Positions 18,442 to 28,562 of a stretch of 64,000 bases of DNA are shown here, one piece after another. The notes beneath the pieces were generated by a model. It worked only from the letters and a program-made list of their open reading frames with translations. It had not been told where the DNA came from and searched no databases. This DNA comes from Paraburkholderia bannensis (GTDB lineage: Bacteria > Pseudomonadota > Gammaproteobacteria > Burkholderiales > Burkholderiaceae). Within the stretch, counting starts at the first letter, position 1. The number at the start of each line of letters is the position of its first letter. The stretch covers positions 186,001 to 250,000 of the forward strand of contig NZ_JACHBW010000008.1 of the NCBI RefSeq assembly GCF_014200455.1. Reading direction: 5' to 3'. The position numbers and the translations under genes were made by a program.

Positions 18442-21400
18442 ATGTCGGTATTTTTTATCAGACGCCCCGTGTTCGCGTGGGTGCTCGCCATCGTCGTGAT
18501 GCTCGCGGGCGCGCTGGCGCTCAAGCGTCTGCCCGTCGCGCAGTATCCCGAGATCGCGCCCACCACCATTTCGATTTCCGCGACGTATGCGGGCGCGGAC
18601 GCCCAGACCATCGAAAACTCGGTTACACGCGTGATCGAGCAAGGTCTCACCGGTCTCGACAATCTGCTCTACATGTCCGCGAGTTCGGACGCGTCGGGCG
18701 AGGTCGAAATCCGCCTCACCTTCAGCAACAGCGCCAACGCCGATGTCGCGCAGATGCAGGTCCAAAACAAGCTGCAACTGGTGACTTCGCAACTTCCCTC
18801 AGTCGTGCAAAGCACTGGCCTTACGGTTACCAAATCGTCCGCCAGCTTCCTGATGGTCGTGGGCTTCGTTTCGATCAACAACAAGCTGAGTTCGATCGAT
18901 CTGGACGACTACGTGGGCAGCACGCTTCAGGACCAGATCCGTCGCGTAACCGGAGTGGGCAACACGCAGTTGTTCGGTTCCAGCTACGCCATGCGGATCT
19001 GGCTCGACCCGGCGAAACTCCAGCAATACGCGCTGATGCCAGGCGACGTGGAGACCGCGCTGCGCGCACAGAACGCGCAGGTTGCCGCAGGCCAACTTGG
19101 CGCGCAGCCTGCGCGGCCCGGCCAGCAGCTCAACGCCACCGTCACCGCGCAAAGCCGCCTGCAAACTGTTGCGCAGTTCGAGGACGTCATCGTCAAGAGT
19201 GCGACCGATGGCGCTGCAGTGCGCCTCAAGGACGTCGCGCGCGTCGAACTGGGCGCGGAAAACTACTCCTACGCGTCGACTTATAACGGCAAGCCGGCAT
19301 CGTCGCTGGGCGTGATGCTCGCCACGGGCGCGAACGCCATCGACACCGCCAAGGGCATCAAGGCGCTGATCGACTCGCTCAAGAGCACGCTGCCCGCAGG
19401 CGTCGAGGTGGTCTATCCGTACGACACCACGCCCTTCGTCGCGCTCTCGATTCACGAGGTCGTCAAGACGCTGTTCGAAGCCATCGTGCTGGTGTTTATC
19501 GTCATGCTGGTGTTCCTGCAGAACGTTCGCGCGACGCTGATTCCGACGCTGGCGATTCCCGTCGTGCTGCTGGGAACCTTTGGCGTGCTCGCCGCGTTCG
19601 GCTACTCGATCAACACGCTCACCATGTTCGCGATGGTGCTCGCCATCGGCCTGCTGGTAGACGACGCCATCGTCGTGGTGGAAAACGTCGAGCGCGTCAT
19701 GACCGAGGAGAACCTCGCGCCGCGCGAGGCCACCCTCAAATCGATGCGCGAGATCACGGGCGCGCTGATCGGCATCGCCACGGTGCTCTCCGCCGTATTC
19801 GTACCGATGGCGTTCTCGTCCGGCTCGACGGGCACGATCTATCGTCAGTTCTCGGTGACCATCGTCACGGCGATGCTGCTTTCGGTGGCCGTCGCGCTGA
19901 TCTTCACACCCGCACTGTGCGCGACGATCCTGCGCCGCCCGCAAGGTCACGGCGACGGCCACGGCGCGCAGCGCGGCTTCGCAGGCTGGTTCAACCGCCA
20001 CTTCGATCGCGGCTCGAACGCCTATCGCAACGGCGTATCCGGCATGCTCGGGCGCCGCAAGCGCTTTCTGGCGATCTTCGTCGCGCTGGTCGTGGCGATG
20101 GGCTGGATGTTCATGCGCCTGCCCAGCTCGTTTCTGCCCGTCGAGGATCAGGGCATCCTGCTGACCGCCGTGCAATTGCCGCCCGGCGCGATGAACGCCC
20201 GCACCCAGGACGTGCTCAAGCGCGTGACCGATTACTACCTGCGCAGCGAAAAAGACGCCGTGGAAGGCGTGCTGGCGATCGAAGGCTACGGCTTCGGCGG
20301 CTCGGGACAGAACGCGGGCATGGTGTTCGTGCGCCTGAAGGACTTCGACAAACGCAAGTCCGCGAATCTATCCGCACAGGAAGTGGCGCAGCGCGCGAGC
20401 GCGGCCTTTGCCGCCATCGGCGATGCCCAGGTCTACGCGCTGCTGCCGCCCGCCATCGATGGCATGGGCAATTCGAATGGCTTCGACTTCTATCTGAAGG
20501 ACACCAATGGTGCGGGCCGCGAAAAACTCCTGCAGATGCGCGACAAACTGCTCGCCGCCGCGGCGCAGGATGCCGCGCTCGCCAACACGCGCCCGACAGG
20601 TCAGGAACCTACGCCGCAGTTCGCCGTAGCGATCGATCAGGCCAAGGCGAGTTCACTCGGCCTGAATCTCGCCGATATCAACCAGACGCTCTCGGTCGCG
20701 TGGGGCAGCGACTACGTGAACGACTTTATCGACCGTGGCCGCGTGAAGCGCGTCTACGTGCAGTCCGATGCCGATTTCCGCATGCAGCCGCGCGATCTCG
20801 ACAACTGGCACGTGCGCAACGCCAGCAACGAGATGGTGCCGTTCGGCGCATTCGCGCACGGGCACTGGAGCTTCGGTCCGACGCGGCTGGAGCGCTACAA
20901 CGGCAACGCTGCGCTGGAAATCCAGGGCGAAGCCGCGCCGGGCGTGAGTTCCGGCACGGCGATGCACCAGATCGACAAGCTGGTCGCGGCGCTGCCGCCG
21001 GGCTTTCAACACGAATGGACCGGCCTGTCCTTTGAGGAACGGCTCGCGGGCGATCAGGCGGCTGCGCTCTACGCGATTTCCGTGCTGGTGGTGTTCCTGT
21101 GCCTGGCCGCACTCTACGAGAGCTGGTCGATCCCGTTCGCGGTCATGCTCACCGTGCCGGTCGGCATGGCGGGCGCGCTGCTGGCCGCGGTGCTGTGCGG
21201 CCAGACCAACGACGTCTATTTCAAGGTGGGCCTGCTCACGACCATCGGGCTTGCGGCCAAGAACGCCATCCTGATCGTCGAGTTTGCGCTGGAGCGCGAG
21301 GCGCATGGCGCGAGCTTCATCGAAGCGACGCTCGACGCCGCGCGCCAGCGTCTGCGTCCGATTTTGATGACCTCGTTTGCGTTCATCCTCGGCGTCGCGC

Positions 21401-21555
21401 CGCTGGCCGTCGCCACCGGCGCGGGCTCTGGCGCGCAGAACGCAATCGGCATCGGCGTGATGGGCGGCATGATCGCGGCCACCGTGCTGGGTATTTTCTT
21501 CGCGCCGCTACTGTATGTAGCGGTCCGCATGGCTTTCAAGGGCAAGCGCACATGA
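18442..21555 (+). CDS. RND multidrug efflux pump (AcrB/MexB, HAE1 family)
   Basis: A 1037-residue inner-membrane trimeric proton/drug antiporter. Twelve membrane helices and two large periplasmic loops are visible. The proton-relay residues fall exactly at AcrB numbering, D407-D408 in [12 protein letters not shown] and K940 in [12 protein letters not shown], which supports an intact, functional pump. It exports hydrophobic drugs together with the flanking adaptor and channel. The stop overlaps the channel start (ATGA). Closest types by organisation are AmrAB/BpeAB or TtgABC; sequence alone does not settle which. Confidence 0.93.
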   Translation: MSVFFIRRPVFAWVLAIVVMLAGALALKRLPVAQYPEIAPTTISISATYAGADAQTIENSVTRVIEQGLTGLDNLLYMSASSDASGEVEIRLTFSNSANADVAQMQVQNKLQLVTSQLPSVVQSTGLTVTKSSASFLMVVGFVSINNKLSSIDLDDYVGSTLQDQIRRVTGVGNTQLFGSSYAMRIWLDPAKLQQYALMPGDVETALRAQNAQVAAGQLGAQPARPGQQLNATVTAQSRLQTVAQFEDVIVKSATDGAAVRLKDVARVELGAENYSYASTYNGKPASSLGVMLATGANAIDTAKGIKALIDSLKSTLPAGVEVVYPYDTTPFVALSIHEVVKTLFEAIVLVFIVMLVFLQNVRATLIPTLAIPVVLLGTFGVLAAFGYSINTLTMFAMVLAIGLLVDDAIVVVENVERVMTEENLAPREATLKSMREITGALIGIATVLSAVFVPMAFSSGSTGTIYRQFSVTIVTAMLLSVAVALIFTPALCATILRRPQGHGDGHGAQRGFAGWFNRHFDRGSNAYRNGVSGMLGRRKRFLAIFVALVVAMGWMFMRLPSSFLPVEDQGILLTAVQLPPGAMNARTQDVLKRVTDYYLRSEKDAVEGVLAIEGYGFGGSGQNAGMVFVRLKDFDKRKSANLSAQEVAQRASAAFAAIGDAQVYALLPPAIDGMGNSNGFDFYLKDTNGAGREKLLQMRDKLLAAAAQDAALANTRPTGQEPTPQFAVAIDQAKASSLGLNLADINQTLSVAWGSDYVNDFIDRGRVKRVYVQSDADFRMQPRDLDNWHVRNASNEMVPFGAFAHGHWSFGPTRLERYNGNAALEIQGEAAPGVSSGTAMHQIDKLVAALPPGFQHEWTGLSFEERLAGDQAAALYAISVLVVFLCLAALYESWSIPFAVMLTVPVGMAGALLAAVLCGQTNDVYFKVGLLTTIGLAAKNAILIVEFALEREAHGASFIEATLDAARQRLRPILMTSFAFILGVAPLAVATGAGSGAQNAIGIGVMGGMIAATVLGIFFAPLLYVAVRMAFKGKRT

Positions 21556-23048
21556 ACGCATTTCAACGCCTCATCATGCATTCCGGCGTAATCACGAGCA
21601 CCCTGCTGGCCGGTTGCGCGGTCGGCCCCGACTACCGCGCGCCGCAGGCGGTTACGCCCGCGCAATGGCGCACCATCCACGCGGCGTCCGCCTCGACGCC
21701 CACCACTCTCGTCGATGGGCACGCCGATCTGCAACAGTGGTGGACGCGCCTGAACGACCCGCTGCTCGACGCGCTCGTGAACGAAGCGGTAGCCGGCAAT
21801 CTGGACGTAGCGACGGCCGCCGCCCGCGTGCGCGAAGCCCGCGGCGTGCTACGCGAGGCGGGTGGCGCGCTCTATCCATCGCTGAACGCCACGGGCGGCT
21901 TCACGCGCTTCGGCGCTGGCAGCAGCGCCGTCACGACGGGCAGCACGGCATCGACGACAACCAGCACACTCGGCTCCAGCGGCCCGACGAATCTCTTCCA
22001 GGCGGGTTTCGACGCCAGTTGGGAAATCGATATCTTCGGCGCGAACCGACGCGCCCTGGAAGCCGCGCGCGACAGCTATGACGCCGCGCAGTGGGACCGC
22101 CGCACGGCGCTGCTCACGCTGATCGGCGACGTCACCACGCGCTATGTGCAGGCGCGCGGCTACCAGGCGCGCCTTGCGCTGGCCCGCGAAACAGCAGCCT
22201 CGCAACAGGAGACCGCGCGCCTCACACGCGTGCGTTACCAGGCGGGCGCGACCTCGGGCCTCGATGCAGCCAACGCCTCGGGCGAAGCGCAATCGACGCT
22301 GGCCACCATCCCCGCGCTCGAAGCCAGCTACGCGCAGACCGTGCACAGCCTCGCGGTGCTCACGGGCCGTACGCCGGACGCGCTGATCGAGCGCATGGAC
22401 GCCCCTGCGAACGCCACCCCGCCCGTGCCCGCCCCTGCGCTGCCGGTGCCGCGCGGCGTGCCCGCCGACACGCTTCTCGCGCGCCCCGACGTGCGCGCAG
22501 CCGAACGCCGTTACGCGCAATACACAGCGCGCGTGGGCCAGGCCGAAGCCGCGCGCTACCCACGCGTGACGCTCACCGGAACGCTGAGCACCTCGGGCAC
22601 GCAGCTCGGCGACCTCGCGCGGCATTCGTCGATTGGCTGGTCGATCGGCCCTTCGGTGACGATTCCACTGTTCGACGCCGGGCGCCTGAAAGCCGCCGTC
22701 GATATTGCCGACGCGCAGCGCGAGCAATATCTGATCGCGTATCGGTCGGCGGTCCTCACTGCGCTCACCGATGTCGAGAACGCCAGCGTATCGCTGGCTC
22801 GCGAAGCCGAGCGCACCCAAAGCCTCCAGCTTTCCGCCGATGCCTATGGCGAAGCCGCGAAACTTGCGCACGCACGCTACGAATCGGGATCGACGGGCTT
22901 TCTCGACGTACTCACCGCCGACCGCTCGCTCTACTCGGCGCAGGACACGTTGATCCAGAGCCGCGTGAGCGTGACGACCGATTACATCGCGTTGAACAAG
23001 GCGCTGGGCGGCGGCTGGGACGGCGACACGGATGCGTCAGTTCGCTGA
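21552..23048 (+). CDS. RND outer-membrane channel lipoprotein (OprM/NodT family)
   Basis: A 498-residue outer-membrane factor of the TolC-like type that completes the tripartite pump. The lipobox LLAGC has C22 as the acylated residue, followed by the family start AVGPDYRAP. Two repeats of coiled-coil OEP domains follow (about 60-270 and 280-490), with typical segments such as WEIDIFG and [17 protein letters not shown] 21552 overlaps the pump stop by four bases, giving translational coupling. It ends four bases before the remnant of the TetR gene. Confidence 0.92.
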   Translation: MNAFQRLIMHSGVITSTLLAGCAVGPDYRAPQAVTPAQWRTIHAASASTPTTLVDGHADLQQWWTRLNDPLLDALVNEAVAGNLDVATAAARVREARGVLREAGGALYPSLNATGGFTRFGAGSSAVTTGSTASTTTSTLGSSGPTNLFQAGFDASWEIDIFGANRRALEAARDSYDAAQWDRRTALLTLIGDVTTRYVQARGYQARLALARETAASQQETARLTRVRYQAGATSGLDAANASGEAQSTLATIPALEASYAQTVHSLAVLTGRTPDALIERMDAPANATPPVPAPALPVPRGVPADTLLARPDVRAAERRYAQYTARVGQAEAARYPRVTLTGTLSTSGTQLGDLARHSSIGWSIGPSVTIPLFDAGRLKAAVDIADAQREQYLIAYRSAVLTALTDVENASVSLAREAERTQSLQLSADAYGEAAKLAHARYESGSTGFLDVLTADRSLYSAQDTLIQSRVSVTTDYIALNKALGGGWDGDTDASVR

Positions 23049-23052
23049 TCGC

Positions 23053-23558
23053 TCAGAGCGGTTCCGCGCAATGCACCGCGTGCAGCGTAGGCGCGCAGTG
23101 CAGTAACTCGAACATCGCCGCAACCATACGCTCGCCGTCGCGCACGAAATCAAGACGTGGCACAACGAGCAGGCTATCGCGGATCAACCCTGTGACCTGG
23201 GCGTGCAGCAGCGCGGCGCGAGGCGTACATCGAGCGTTTGCGGTAACTGATCGCGGCGCTGCGCGTTCATGAGACCACGCTCCAGATTCACCAGGCCTTC
23301 GCGCGCGCATTCGCGCATGCGGCCCGCCACGCTCGCCATCTCGTCGACCAGTTCGCAGCGATTGAACACGATCTCGAACACGCGCCGCCGCCGCGCGTCA
23401 CATTGCGCATCGTGCAGACAGACGAGAATCGCGCGCTGCATCGCGGCGAGCGGGTCTGGCGCAAGCGGATCGACGAAAGCGCCGATCAACTCCTCCAGCG
23501 GCAAGCGTGTGCGTTCCAGCAGCGCTTCGAGCAGATCGGCCTTGTTGCGAAAGTGCCC
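23053..23558 (-). pseudogene. Broken TetR/AcrR-type regulator of the RND pump
   Basis: The body of an AcrR/TtgR-like repressor is clear from HFRNKADLLEALLERTRLP onward. The entire helix-turn-helix and start codon are missing, because homology stops at about 23558, close to repeat copy B. A second lesion, a net frameshift at about 23211-23222 (an extra GC-type duplication), moves the C-terminal part (LLHAQVTGLIRDSLLVVPR) into another frame. As the only regulator adjacent to the efflux operon, its loss implies derepressed or otherwise controlled expression. The original gene could also have been disrupted in several steps. Confidence 0.8.
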
Positions 23559-23602
23559 AAATTTTTGTTCATTTTGGGATCCGATTTTTTTTGGTATTCG
23601 GG

Positions 23603-23644
23603 GTTGGCATTTCCTTGTTGGCATTTCCCTGTTGGCATTTCCTT
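23603..23644. repeat. Three tandem 14-mers at the edge of copy B
   Basis: Units GTTGGCATTTCCTT, GTTGGCATTTCCCT and GTTGGCATTTCCTT follow each other at 23603, 23617 and 23631. Copy A has only one unit at 16501. They mark the outer end of the repeat element and may record slippage or stacking of element ends. Confidence 0.7.
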
Positions 23645-24146
23645 GTTGTCGTGTCGGTCTATTAGCGTTGCCCCTGTGCGGGGCGGCACCTACTTTTCTT
23701 TGCCGCGGCAAAGAAAAGTAGGCAAAAGAAAGCCGCTACCACCGCCAGTACTTCGCGGTACACCCCTCGCCTGACAACGGAGTGGCGCCCGGGCAGCGCC
23801 CGCACCACGCGCCCAATATCGGAGTGGTGACGCCCGCACATCCGGGGGCGCACGCGCCCCGTGGGGCATAGCAGCAAACCTTCGGTTTGCGCTTTCACTG
23901 GCATACCGAACCGTTGTGAGCGCAGCGAACAACGGGATGAATGACTGCCTTGTCACTCCGATATTGGGCGCGTGGTGGGAGCAATGCCCAGTTACCACTC
24001 CGTTGAAGGGCGAGTGGTGGACGGCGTCAATTTTGCGGTTTGAGCGGCTTTCTTTGCTTACTTTCTTTGCCGCCGCAAAGAAAGTAAGTGCCGCCCCGCA
24101 CAGGGGCAACACTGGCATACCGACAAGAAAACAAGGAAATGCCAAG
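23631..24146. repeat. Interspersed inverted-repeat-ended element, copy B
   Basis: About 516 bp, nearly identical to copy A and in the same orientation. Terminal 26-bp inverted repeats lie at 23664-23689 and 24088-24113, with one mismatch in the right one. The inner hairpin here is a perfect 32-bp palindrome (23690-23721). It borders the truncated TetR gene on its left and a third degraded copy on its right. No transposase is seen. Confidence 0.85.
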
Positions 24147-24360
24147 AAAAAGTAGGCAAAAGAAAGCCGCTCACACCGCCAGTGCTTCGCGGTTTACCTA
24201 CAGCCTATAAACAAAGTGGTGACGCCCACACATCTGGAGGCGCTTGCGCGCCGTCGAGCCCAGCAAAAAACCGCGGTTTTCGGTTTTCTTCGCAAACCTA
24301 ACCGTTGTGAGGAAATCGAACAACGGGATGAATGACTACTTTTTCCCTGCGATTTTATGC
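24146..24360. repeat. Degraded element, copy C
   Basis: Starts inside the hairpin region (AAAGTAGGCAAAAGAAAGCC) directly after copy B. It then follows the copy A/B sequence with many substitutions through the CCGCCAGTGCTTCGCGG and ACAACGGGATGAATGACT segments. It loses similarity near 24360. The left terminal repeat and right half are missing. It abuts the truncated Rieske gene. Confidence 0.7.
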
Positions 24361-24508
24361 GAATACGGCCGCTCGAATCCGAGAACGCGGCAAGGCGGCA
24401 GCCAAACACGTTACGCGTATGCGGCTGGCCGTCCGGGTACTCGCTTGCCAGACCCATGCAATGCCAGCCTCGCGCGTAGCGCCGCACGAGCAGTTGGGTT
24501 TCGATCAC
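24353..24508 (-). pseudogene. Truncated Rieske-type oxygenase, N-terminal fragment
   Basis: From a GTG at 24508, with AAGGA correctly spaced upstream, the frame encodes about 52 residues including RYARGWHCMGLASEYPDGQP, NVFGCRLAAF and SSGRI. This matches the extreme N-terminus of Rieske [2Fe-2S] ring hydroxylases of the KshA/phenylpropionate-dioxygenase type, just before where the CxH Rieske ligands should come. Similarity ends where repeat copy C begins, so the gene was cut off there. A functional product is not expected. The fragment is short but distinctive. Confidence 0.6.
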
Positions 24509-24535
24509 GTAAGGATCCTTGATGGGCTCACTTCA

Positions 24536-24934
24536 TCACTCGTCGCAAGTCATGTCCTGCTTGCGCACCACGATGATGATGGGATACGTGCCGTGTTCGA
24601 GCTCGACGCGCGCGACCACGGTGGTGGTGGTCGGGTCGCTATCGTCGTACACGCTGACTTTATCCTTGCGCAGATTGACGAGGCCCACGCAGCGCGTGGC
24701 GTGTCCATCATCGTCCACTTGGCAATCGATCTGATGGTCCGAGAAATAGCGGTAGCGGTCGCGCTCGGGCAGCGCGAGGTATTCCCGCATGCTGGCTGCC
24801 GCGCCGCCCACGCCGCTCACCCGGCCAATCGAGCATTCCTGTTGCGGGGCGGCGGCGCTCGCGGTTTGTGCCTGCGCGAGCGGGCTGGCCGCAACAACCA
24901 GCGCGGCGAATGCCGAAGCGAAGAGAATTTTCAT
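24536..24934 (-). CDS. Small secreted hypothetical protein
   Basis: A 132-residue protein with a clear Sec signal peptide (MKILFASAFAALVVAASPLAQAQ). The mature part has cysteines in QQECSIGRV, QIDCQVDDD, TRCVGLV and DMTCDE that could form two disulfides, and an all-beta look. ATG 24934 is preferred over the GTG four codons upstream because it places the signal peptide at the N-terminus. It lies 27 bases upstream of the Rieske fragment on the same strand and may once have shared its transcript. I recognise no family. Confidence 0.65.
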   Translation of the reverse strand: MKILFASAFAALVVAASPLAQAQTASAAAPQQECSIGRVSGVGGAAASMREYLALPERDRYRYFSDHQIDCQVDDDGHATRCVGLVNLRKDKVSVYDDSDPTTTTVVARVELEHGTYPIIIVVRKQDMTCDE

Positions 24935-25561
24935 AACGCGAATCACGGTAAACGAAGCAAAGCCACGATTCTAGCCCGATCGCGCCACGATGCCCTTCAG
25001 TCGCGCAGTGGTCAGGACCCTGCCTGCACCATCCGCGCCGGTCTGCCTGACGCTGCCTGCTTACGCGGATCACGAAGCGCTCAGCGCCGTGTGACTGCTG
25101 CGCACCACGCGAGTGCATTGTTCCGACGCCTGGTTGCGCGCGCACGGATCGCATCTGGCATTGGCGCAGCAATGGATACGCGCAAGCAGGGTGCATGTTG
25201 GGCCGCCTCAATGTGAAAGCGACCCGGCGCGCCGACCTGCTATTCCTCGACGCCGATCTGGCCATTCCGGCCGCGCCGCTCGAACGTCTAATCGACTACG
25301 ATCGCGGCGTCGCGCAGGCGTGGGCGCGGCCCCCGAAGATCCGGCGTAGAGTTTACGCGCTGGTCGTCTACAGGCGCGCAAGCATCTACGTGATCACACA
25401 CCTTTCTTTCATAGCGATGAATCGCACCACTCGATCCGCTCGCGCGGCCGAATCTCGATGCGTTTATCGTGCGTTATGCATCGATCCATCAGTCATGCCT
25501 GGCATACAACGCATTCCGTACCAATGCGTACTGCATCGTAGCTTGTTCGGGAATTCGTACG
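24935..25561. other. Long intergenic region without a supported gene
   Basis: Several short reading frames cross this 627-base stretch on both strands. None shows family similarity or a convincing ribosome-binding site. The part after about 25420 is A/T-richer and probably carries the promoter of the membrane protein gene at 25562. Confidence 0.4.
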
Positions 25562-26575
25562 ATGGCATTATTTGCCGCACTCGAATTCAAGAACCTACCA
25601 GCCATGGCGTCCGCCAGACAACAACGTCGTCATCAGGAACACGTACGGGCAGCGCAAACGCCCGCGTCCGTGCCGCTCCAGATCGTCCCGCCGACCGTAC
25701 CCGAAGCCCCCACGCGCGTCATCGCCTTGCCCGCACGCTTTGCCGGTCCGCTCACGCGCGTGGAAGGCGTGCCGGACCTCTTCACGACGCGCCTCGTCAG
25801 CGTTCTGATGCTGCTGATGTGCGCGGGCGTCGGCGTCAGCCTCGCCTGGGCGATGGCAATCGACAAAACCGTGAAGATCGGCCCCGTACTCGGCCTGCTC
25901 ATGCTCTTGATCTACGCCGTGCTGGTCTGGATTGGCGCGATCGCCGTGGATGCGCTGATCCATGCGGGCGCGTGGTTCGTTGTCGACGAAACGGGTTTTC
26001 GCTATGGCTTTGGCCGCAAGCACGGCGCGGCGCGCACGGCCGTGGAAACGCGCGTGGACTGGCAGGATATCGTCGTCAACCCGCGCGAGCGTTGCGACGT
26101 CGCCACCGACTTCGTCTCACGCCAGGCCATCGCCAAGAACCTGCTGCTCTGGCAACGCCGGCCTTCCGGTGAGATCAAGCAAACGAGCCTGCGTCTGGGG
26201 TTGGCCGGCAATGACGTGCTCTGCCTGCGCTTTCATAATCGCGCCGAAGTCGTCACCGCCATCCTCGCCGGTCTCGCGCGCCGCCCGGGGCTGCGCTTCG
26301 ACCCGCAGGTATTCGTCGATGCGGGCGTCAATCCCGAGACCTTCGAACCGATGAATAGCCCGCGCCGCATCGAATACGCGCTCGTCATCGCCTGCTGCAT
26401 CGCCATGTTCGCGTTTATCTACCGGTTCGCCGATACGCTGCCTGCGTGGCTGCTGATCGCCGGCAGCCTCGGGATCGTTTTAGGAGGTTGCGGCGTGGTG
26501 GCGTTCGCCTGGCAGCGGCGCTACCCTGGACTCAGCGGGATTATCGGCTTTAGCAGCGCGACGGAACCGGCCTGA
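25562..26575 (+). CDS. Hypothetical membrane protein, four predicted helices
   Basis: A 337-residue protein: hydrophilic N-terminus (about 1-75), two membrane helices (about 78-100 and 106-130), a soluble domain of about 150 residues with a PH-like beta pattern (FVVDETGFRYGFGRKHG onward), and two C-terminal helices (about 285-325). I do not recognise the family. ATG 25562 is chosen over ATG 25604 only because it keeps the longer frame; the later start is also possible. The nearest neighbours (LysR, aldo/keto reductase) give no clear functional hint. Confidence 0.6.
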   Translation: MALFAALEFKNLPAMASARQQRRHQEHVRAAQTPASVPLQIVPPTVPEAPTRVIALPARFAGPLTRVEGVPDLFTTRLVSVLMLLMCAGVGVSLAWAMAIDKTVKIGPVLGLLMLLIYAVLVWIGAIAVDALIHAGAWFVVDETGFRYGFGRKHGAARTAVETRVDWQDIVVNPRERCDVATDFVSRQAIAKNLLLWQRRPSGEIKQTSLRLGLAGNDVLCLRFHNRAEVVTAILAGLARRPGLRFDPQVFVDAGVNPETFEPMNSPRRIEYALVIACCIAMFAFIYRFADTLPAWLLIAGSLGIVLGGCGVVAFAWQRRYPGLSGIIGFSSATEPA

Positions 26576-26644
26576 ATTCGCCCTCAACCCGCGCGCCACA
26601 CCGATGGTAGGATTTGCGCCCCTTCCTGTGCATTCGGGTTTCAG

Positions 26645-27544
26645 ATGGCGCGCGAAAATTTCAATGACCTGCTGGCCTTTCTCGCCGTGGCGCGCGAACG
26701 CAGTTTCACGCGAGCGGCCGCGCAGCTAGGCGTTTCGCAATCGGCGCTCAGCCACACGATACGCGCGCTGGAGACGCGGCTCGGCCTGCGTCTGCTGACG
26801 CGCACCACGCGCAGCGTCTCCACCACGGAAGCGGGCGAGCGGCTGTTTCAGGCGATTGCGCCGCGCTTCGAGCAGATCGACACCGAACTCGCGGCACTCG
26901 CCGATCTGCGCGACAAGCCTGCGGGCACGATCCGCATCACGGCCACGGACCATACCGTCGATACCGTTATCTGGCCGAAGCTCAAGGAGTTTCTGCCTGC
27001 GTATCCGGACATCAAGGTGGAAATCAGCGTGGATTACGGGCTGCGCGATATCGTGGCCGACCGCTTCGATATTGGCGTGCGTACCGGCGATCAGGTCGCG
27101 AAAGACATGATCGCCGTGCGCATCGCGCCCGATCTGAAGATGGCGATCGTCGCCTCGCCCGCCTACCTCGCGAAGAAGAAGGCGCCGAAATCGCCGCAGG
27201 ATCTGCTCCAGCATGACTGCATTTCGCTGCGCCTCACGAGCGCGGGCGGTCTCTATGCGTGGGAGTTGAAGAAGGACGACCACGATCTGCAGGTGCGCGT
27301 GGACGGTCAACTCACCGTCAATACCATCCCGCAGATGCTCAACGCCGCGCTGGGCGGCTTTGGCCTTGCCTTCATGCCCGAGGACGTTGCGCTGCCTCAT
27401 ATCCGCGCAGGGGAACTGAAAAGCGTGCTCAAGGACTGGTGCCCGGTGTTTCCCGGCTATCACGCGTATTACCCGAGCCGGCGTCAATCGTCGCGCGCGC
27501 TCGGCCTGGTGATCGATGCGTTGCGTTATCGCGGCAAGGTTTGA
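26645..27544 (+). CDS. LysR family regulator
   Basis: A 299-residue LysR protein. The DNA-binding domain has FLAVARERSFTRAAAQLGVSQSALSHTIRALE at about residues 12-43, given here as one continuous helix-turn-helix region. The effector domain (about 90-295) resembles the CrgA/AaeR-like PBP2 class. It is convergent with the aldo/keto reductase gene, separated by 7 bases, an arrangement often seen for a regulator and its target but not proof. Confidence 0.86.
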   Translation: MARENFNDLLAFLAVARERSFTRAAAQLGVSQSALSHTIRALETRLGLRLLTRTTRSVSTTEAGERLFQAIAPRFEQIDTELAALADLRDKPAGTIRITATDHTVDTVIWPKLKEFLPAYPDIKVEISVDYGLRDIVADRFDIGVRTGDQVAKDMIAVRIAPDLKMAIVASPAYLAKKKAPKSPQDLLQHDCISLRLTSAGGLYAWELKKDDHDLQVRVDGQLTVNTIPQMLNAALGGFGLAFMPEDVALPHIRAGELKSVLKDWCPVFPGYHAYYPSRRQSSRALGLVIDALRYRGKV

Positions 27545-27551
27545 GGGGGCA

Positions 27552-28562
27552 TCAGAACGCCACGCGTCCTTCGACCGGGTAGTTGGGGTCCGTATAGCCC
27601 GGCGTCGATACGTGACCGGGCGGCACGAGGCTGTCGATGAAGCGCTCGTCGTCGGCATTCAACTTCAGGTCGAGCGCCTGCCTGTAGCTGTCCCAGTGCG
27701 CCTCGGTGCGCGGGCCCGCGATGGCCGAACTCACGAGGCGGTTGTTGAGCACCCACGCCAGCGCGAAGGCGATGGCGTTCGTGCCGCGCTGCGCGGCATG
27801 CCCGGCGATGCGCTGCGCGATATGCAGCGATTCGGTGCGCCACTCGGTCTGCTGGAGGCGGCGGTCGCCCCGCCCCGCGCGGCTATCGGCGGGCGGCGGC
27901 GCGTCGGGCGCGTATTTGCCGGTGAGCACGCCGCGAGCAAGCGGGCTATATGGCACGACGCCCAGCCCATAGTGGGCGGCGGCGGGCAGTTGCTCGACTT
28001 CCGCGCTGCGATCCACGATGTTGTAGAGCGGCTCGCTCGCAACCGGGCGATCGATGCCAAGTTGATCGGCAATGCGCGCGACTTCGGCAATACGCCAGCC
28101 ACGAAAATTCGACAGCCCGAAGTAGCGGATCTTGCCCTGGCGGATCAGATCGCCCACGGCGCGCACGCTTTCTTCCAGCGGCAAATCAGGCAGCGCGCGA
28201 TGAAAATAAAGCACGTCGATATAGTCGGTGCCCAGGCGCATGAGACTTTCTTCGACGCTCTGGAAGATCCATTTGCGCGACTGCCCCTGGCGATTCGGGC
28301 CTTGCGCGGGTCCCGCGGGGTAGCCGAACTTGGTTGCCACGACCCAGTCGTCGCGGTGTGCGGCGATGGCGCGGCCCACGATTTCCTCAGAACGGCCAGC
28401 GTGATACACATCCGCGGTGTCGATGAAGTTCACGCCTTGCTCGAAGGCTTTGTCGATGATGCGCTTCGAGGTGGCCTCGTCGGCTTCGCCGCCAAACATC
28501 ATGGCGCCAAGGCACAAGGGCGAGACTTTCAGGCCGCTGCGGCCCAGATTGCGATATTCCAT
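27552..28562 (-). CDS. Aldo/keto reductase
   Basis: A 336-residue NADPH-dependent TIM-barrel oxidoreductase. The catalytic tetrad is visible in order: D in FIDTADVY, Y in DVYHAGRSE, K in VATKFGYP and H in VLYFHRALPD. The C-terminal SSAIAGPRTEAHW segment fits coenzyme binding in AKR11/12-like enzymes. It reduces carbonyl compounds; the natural substrate is unknown. The ATG at 28562 gives the canonical MEYRNLGRSGLKVS start. Confidence 0.88.
   Translation of the reverse strand: MEYRNLGRSGLKVSPLCLGAMMFGGEADEATSKRIIDKAFEQGVNFIDTADVYHAGRSEEIVGRAIAAHRDDWVVATKFGYPAGPAQGPNRQGQSRKWIFQSVEESLMRLGTDYIDVLYFHRALPDLPLEESVRAVGDLIRQGKIRYFGLSNFRGWRIAEVARIADQLGIDRPVASEPLYNIVDRSAEVEQLPAAAHYGLGVVPYSPLARGVLTGKYAPDAPPPADSRAGRGDRRLQQTEWRTESLHIAQRIAGHAAQRGTNAIAFALAWVLNNRLVSSAIAGPRTEAHWDSYRQALDLKLNADDERFIDSLVPPGHVSTPGYTDPNYPVEGRVAF

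Noticed and set aside
18799..20175. 458-residue open frame antisense to the RND pump gene
   Set aside because: Low-complexity Arg/His/Ala-rich product inside an intact, strongly conserved pump gene.
23184..23711. Intact 175-residue protein containing the TetR-like segment
   Set aside because: Its first 50 residues are encoded by the repeat element and flanking DNA, and its last residues are out of frame relative to the TetR family, so it is a chance fusion.
16501..24146. Composite transposon carrying the efflux operon
   Set aside because: The flanking elements have inverted ends but no transposase, and no target duplication could be recognised. Direct-repeat recombination is a safer statement.
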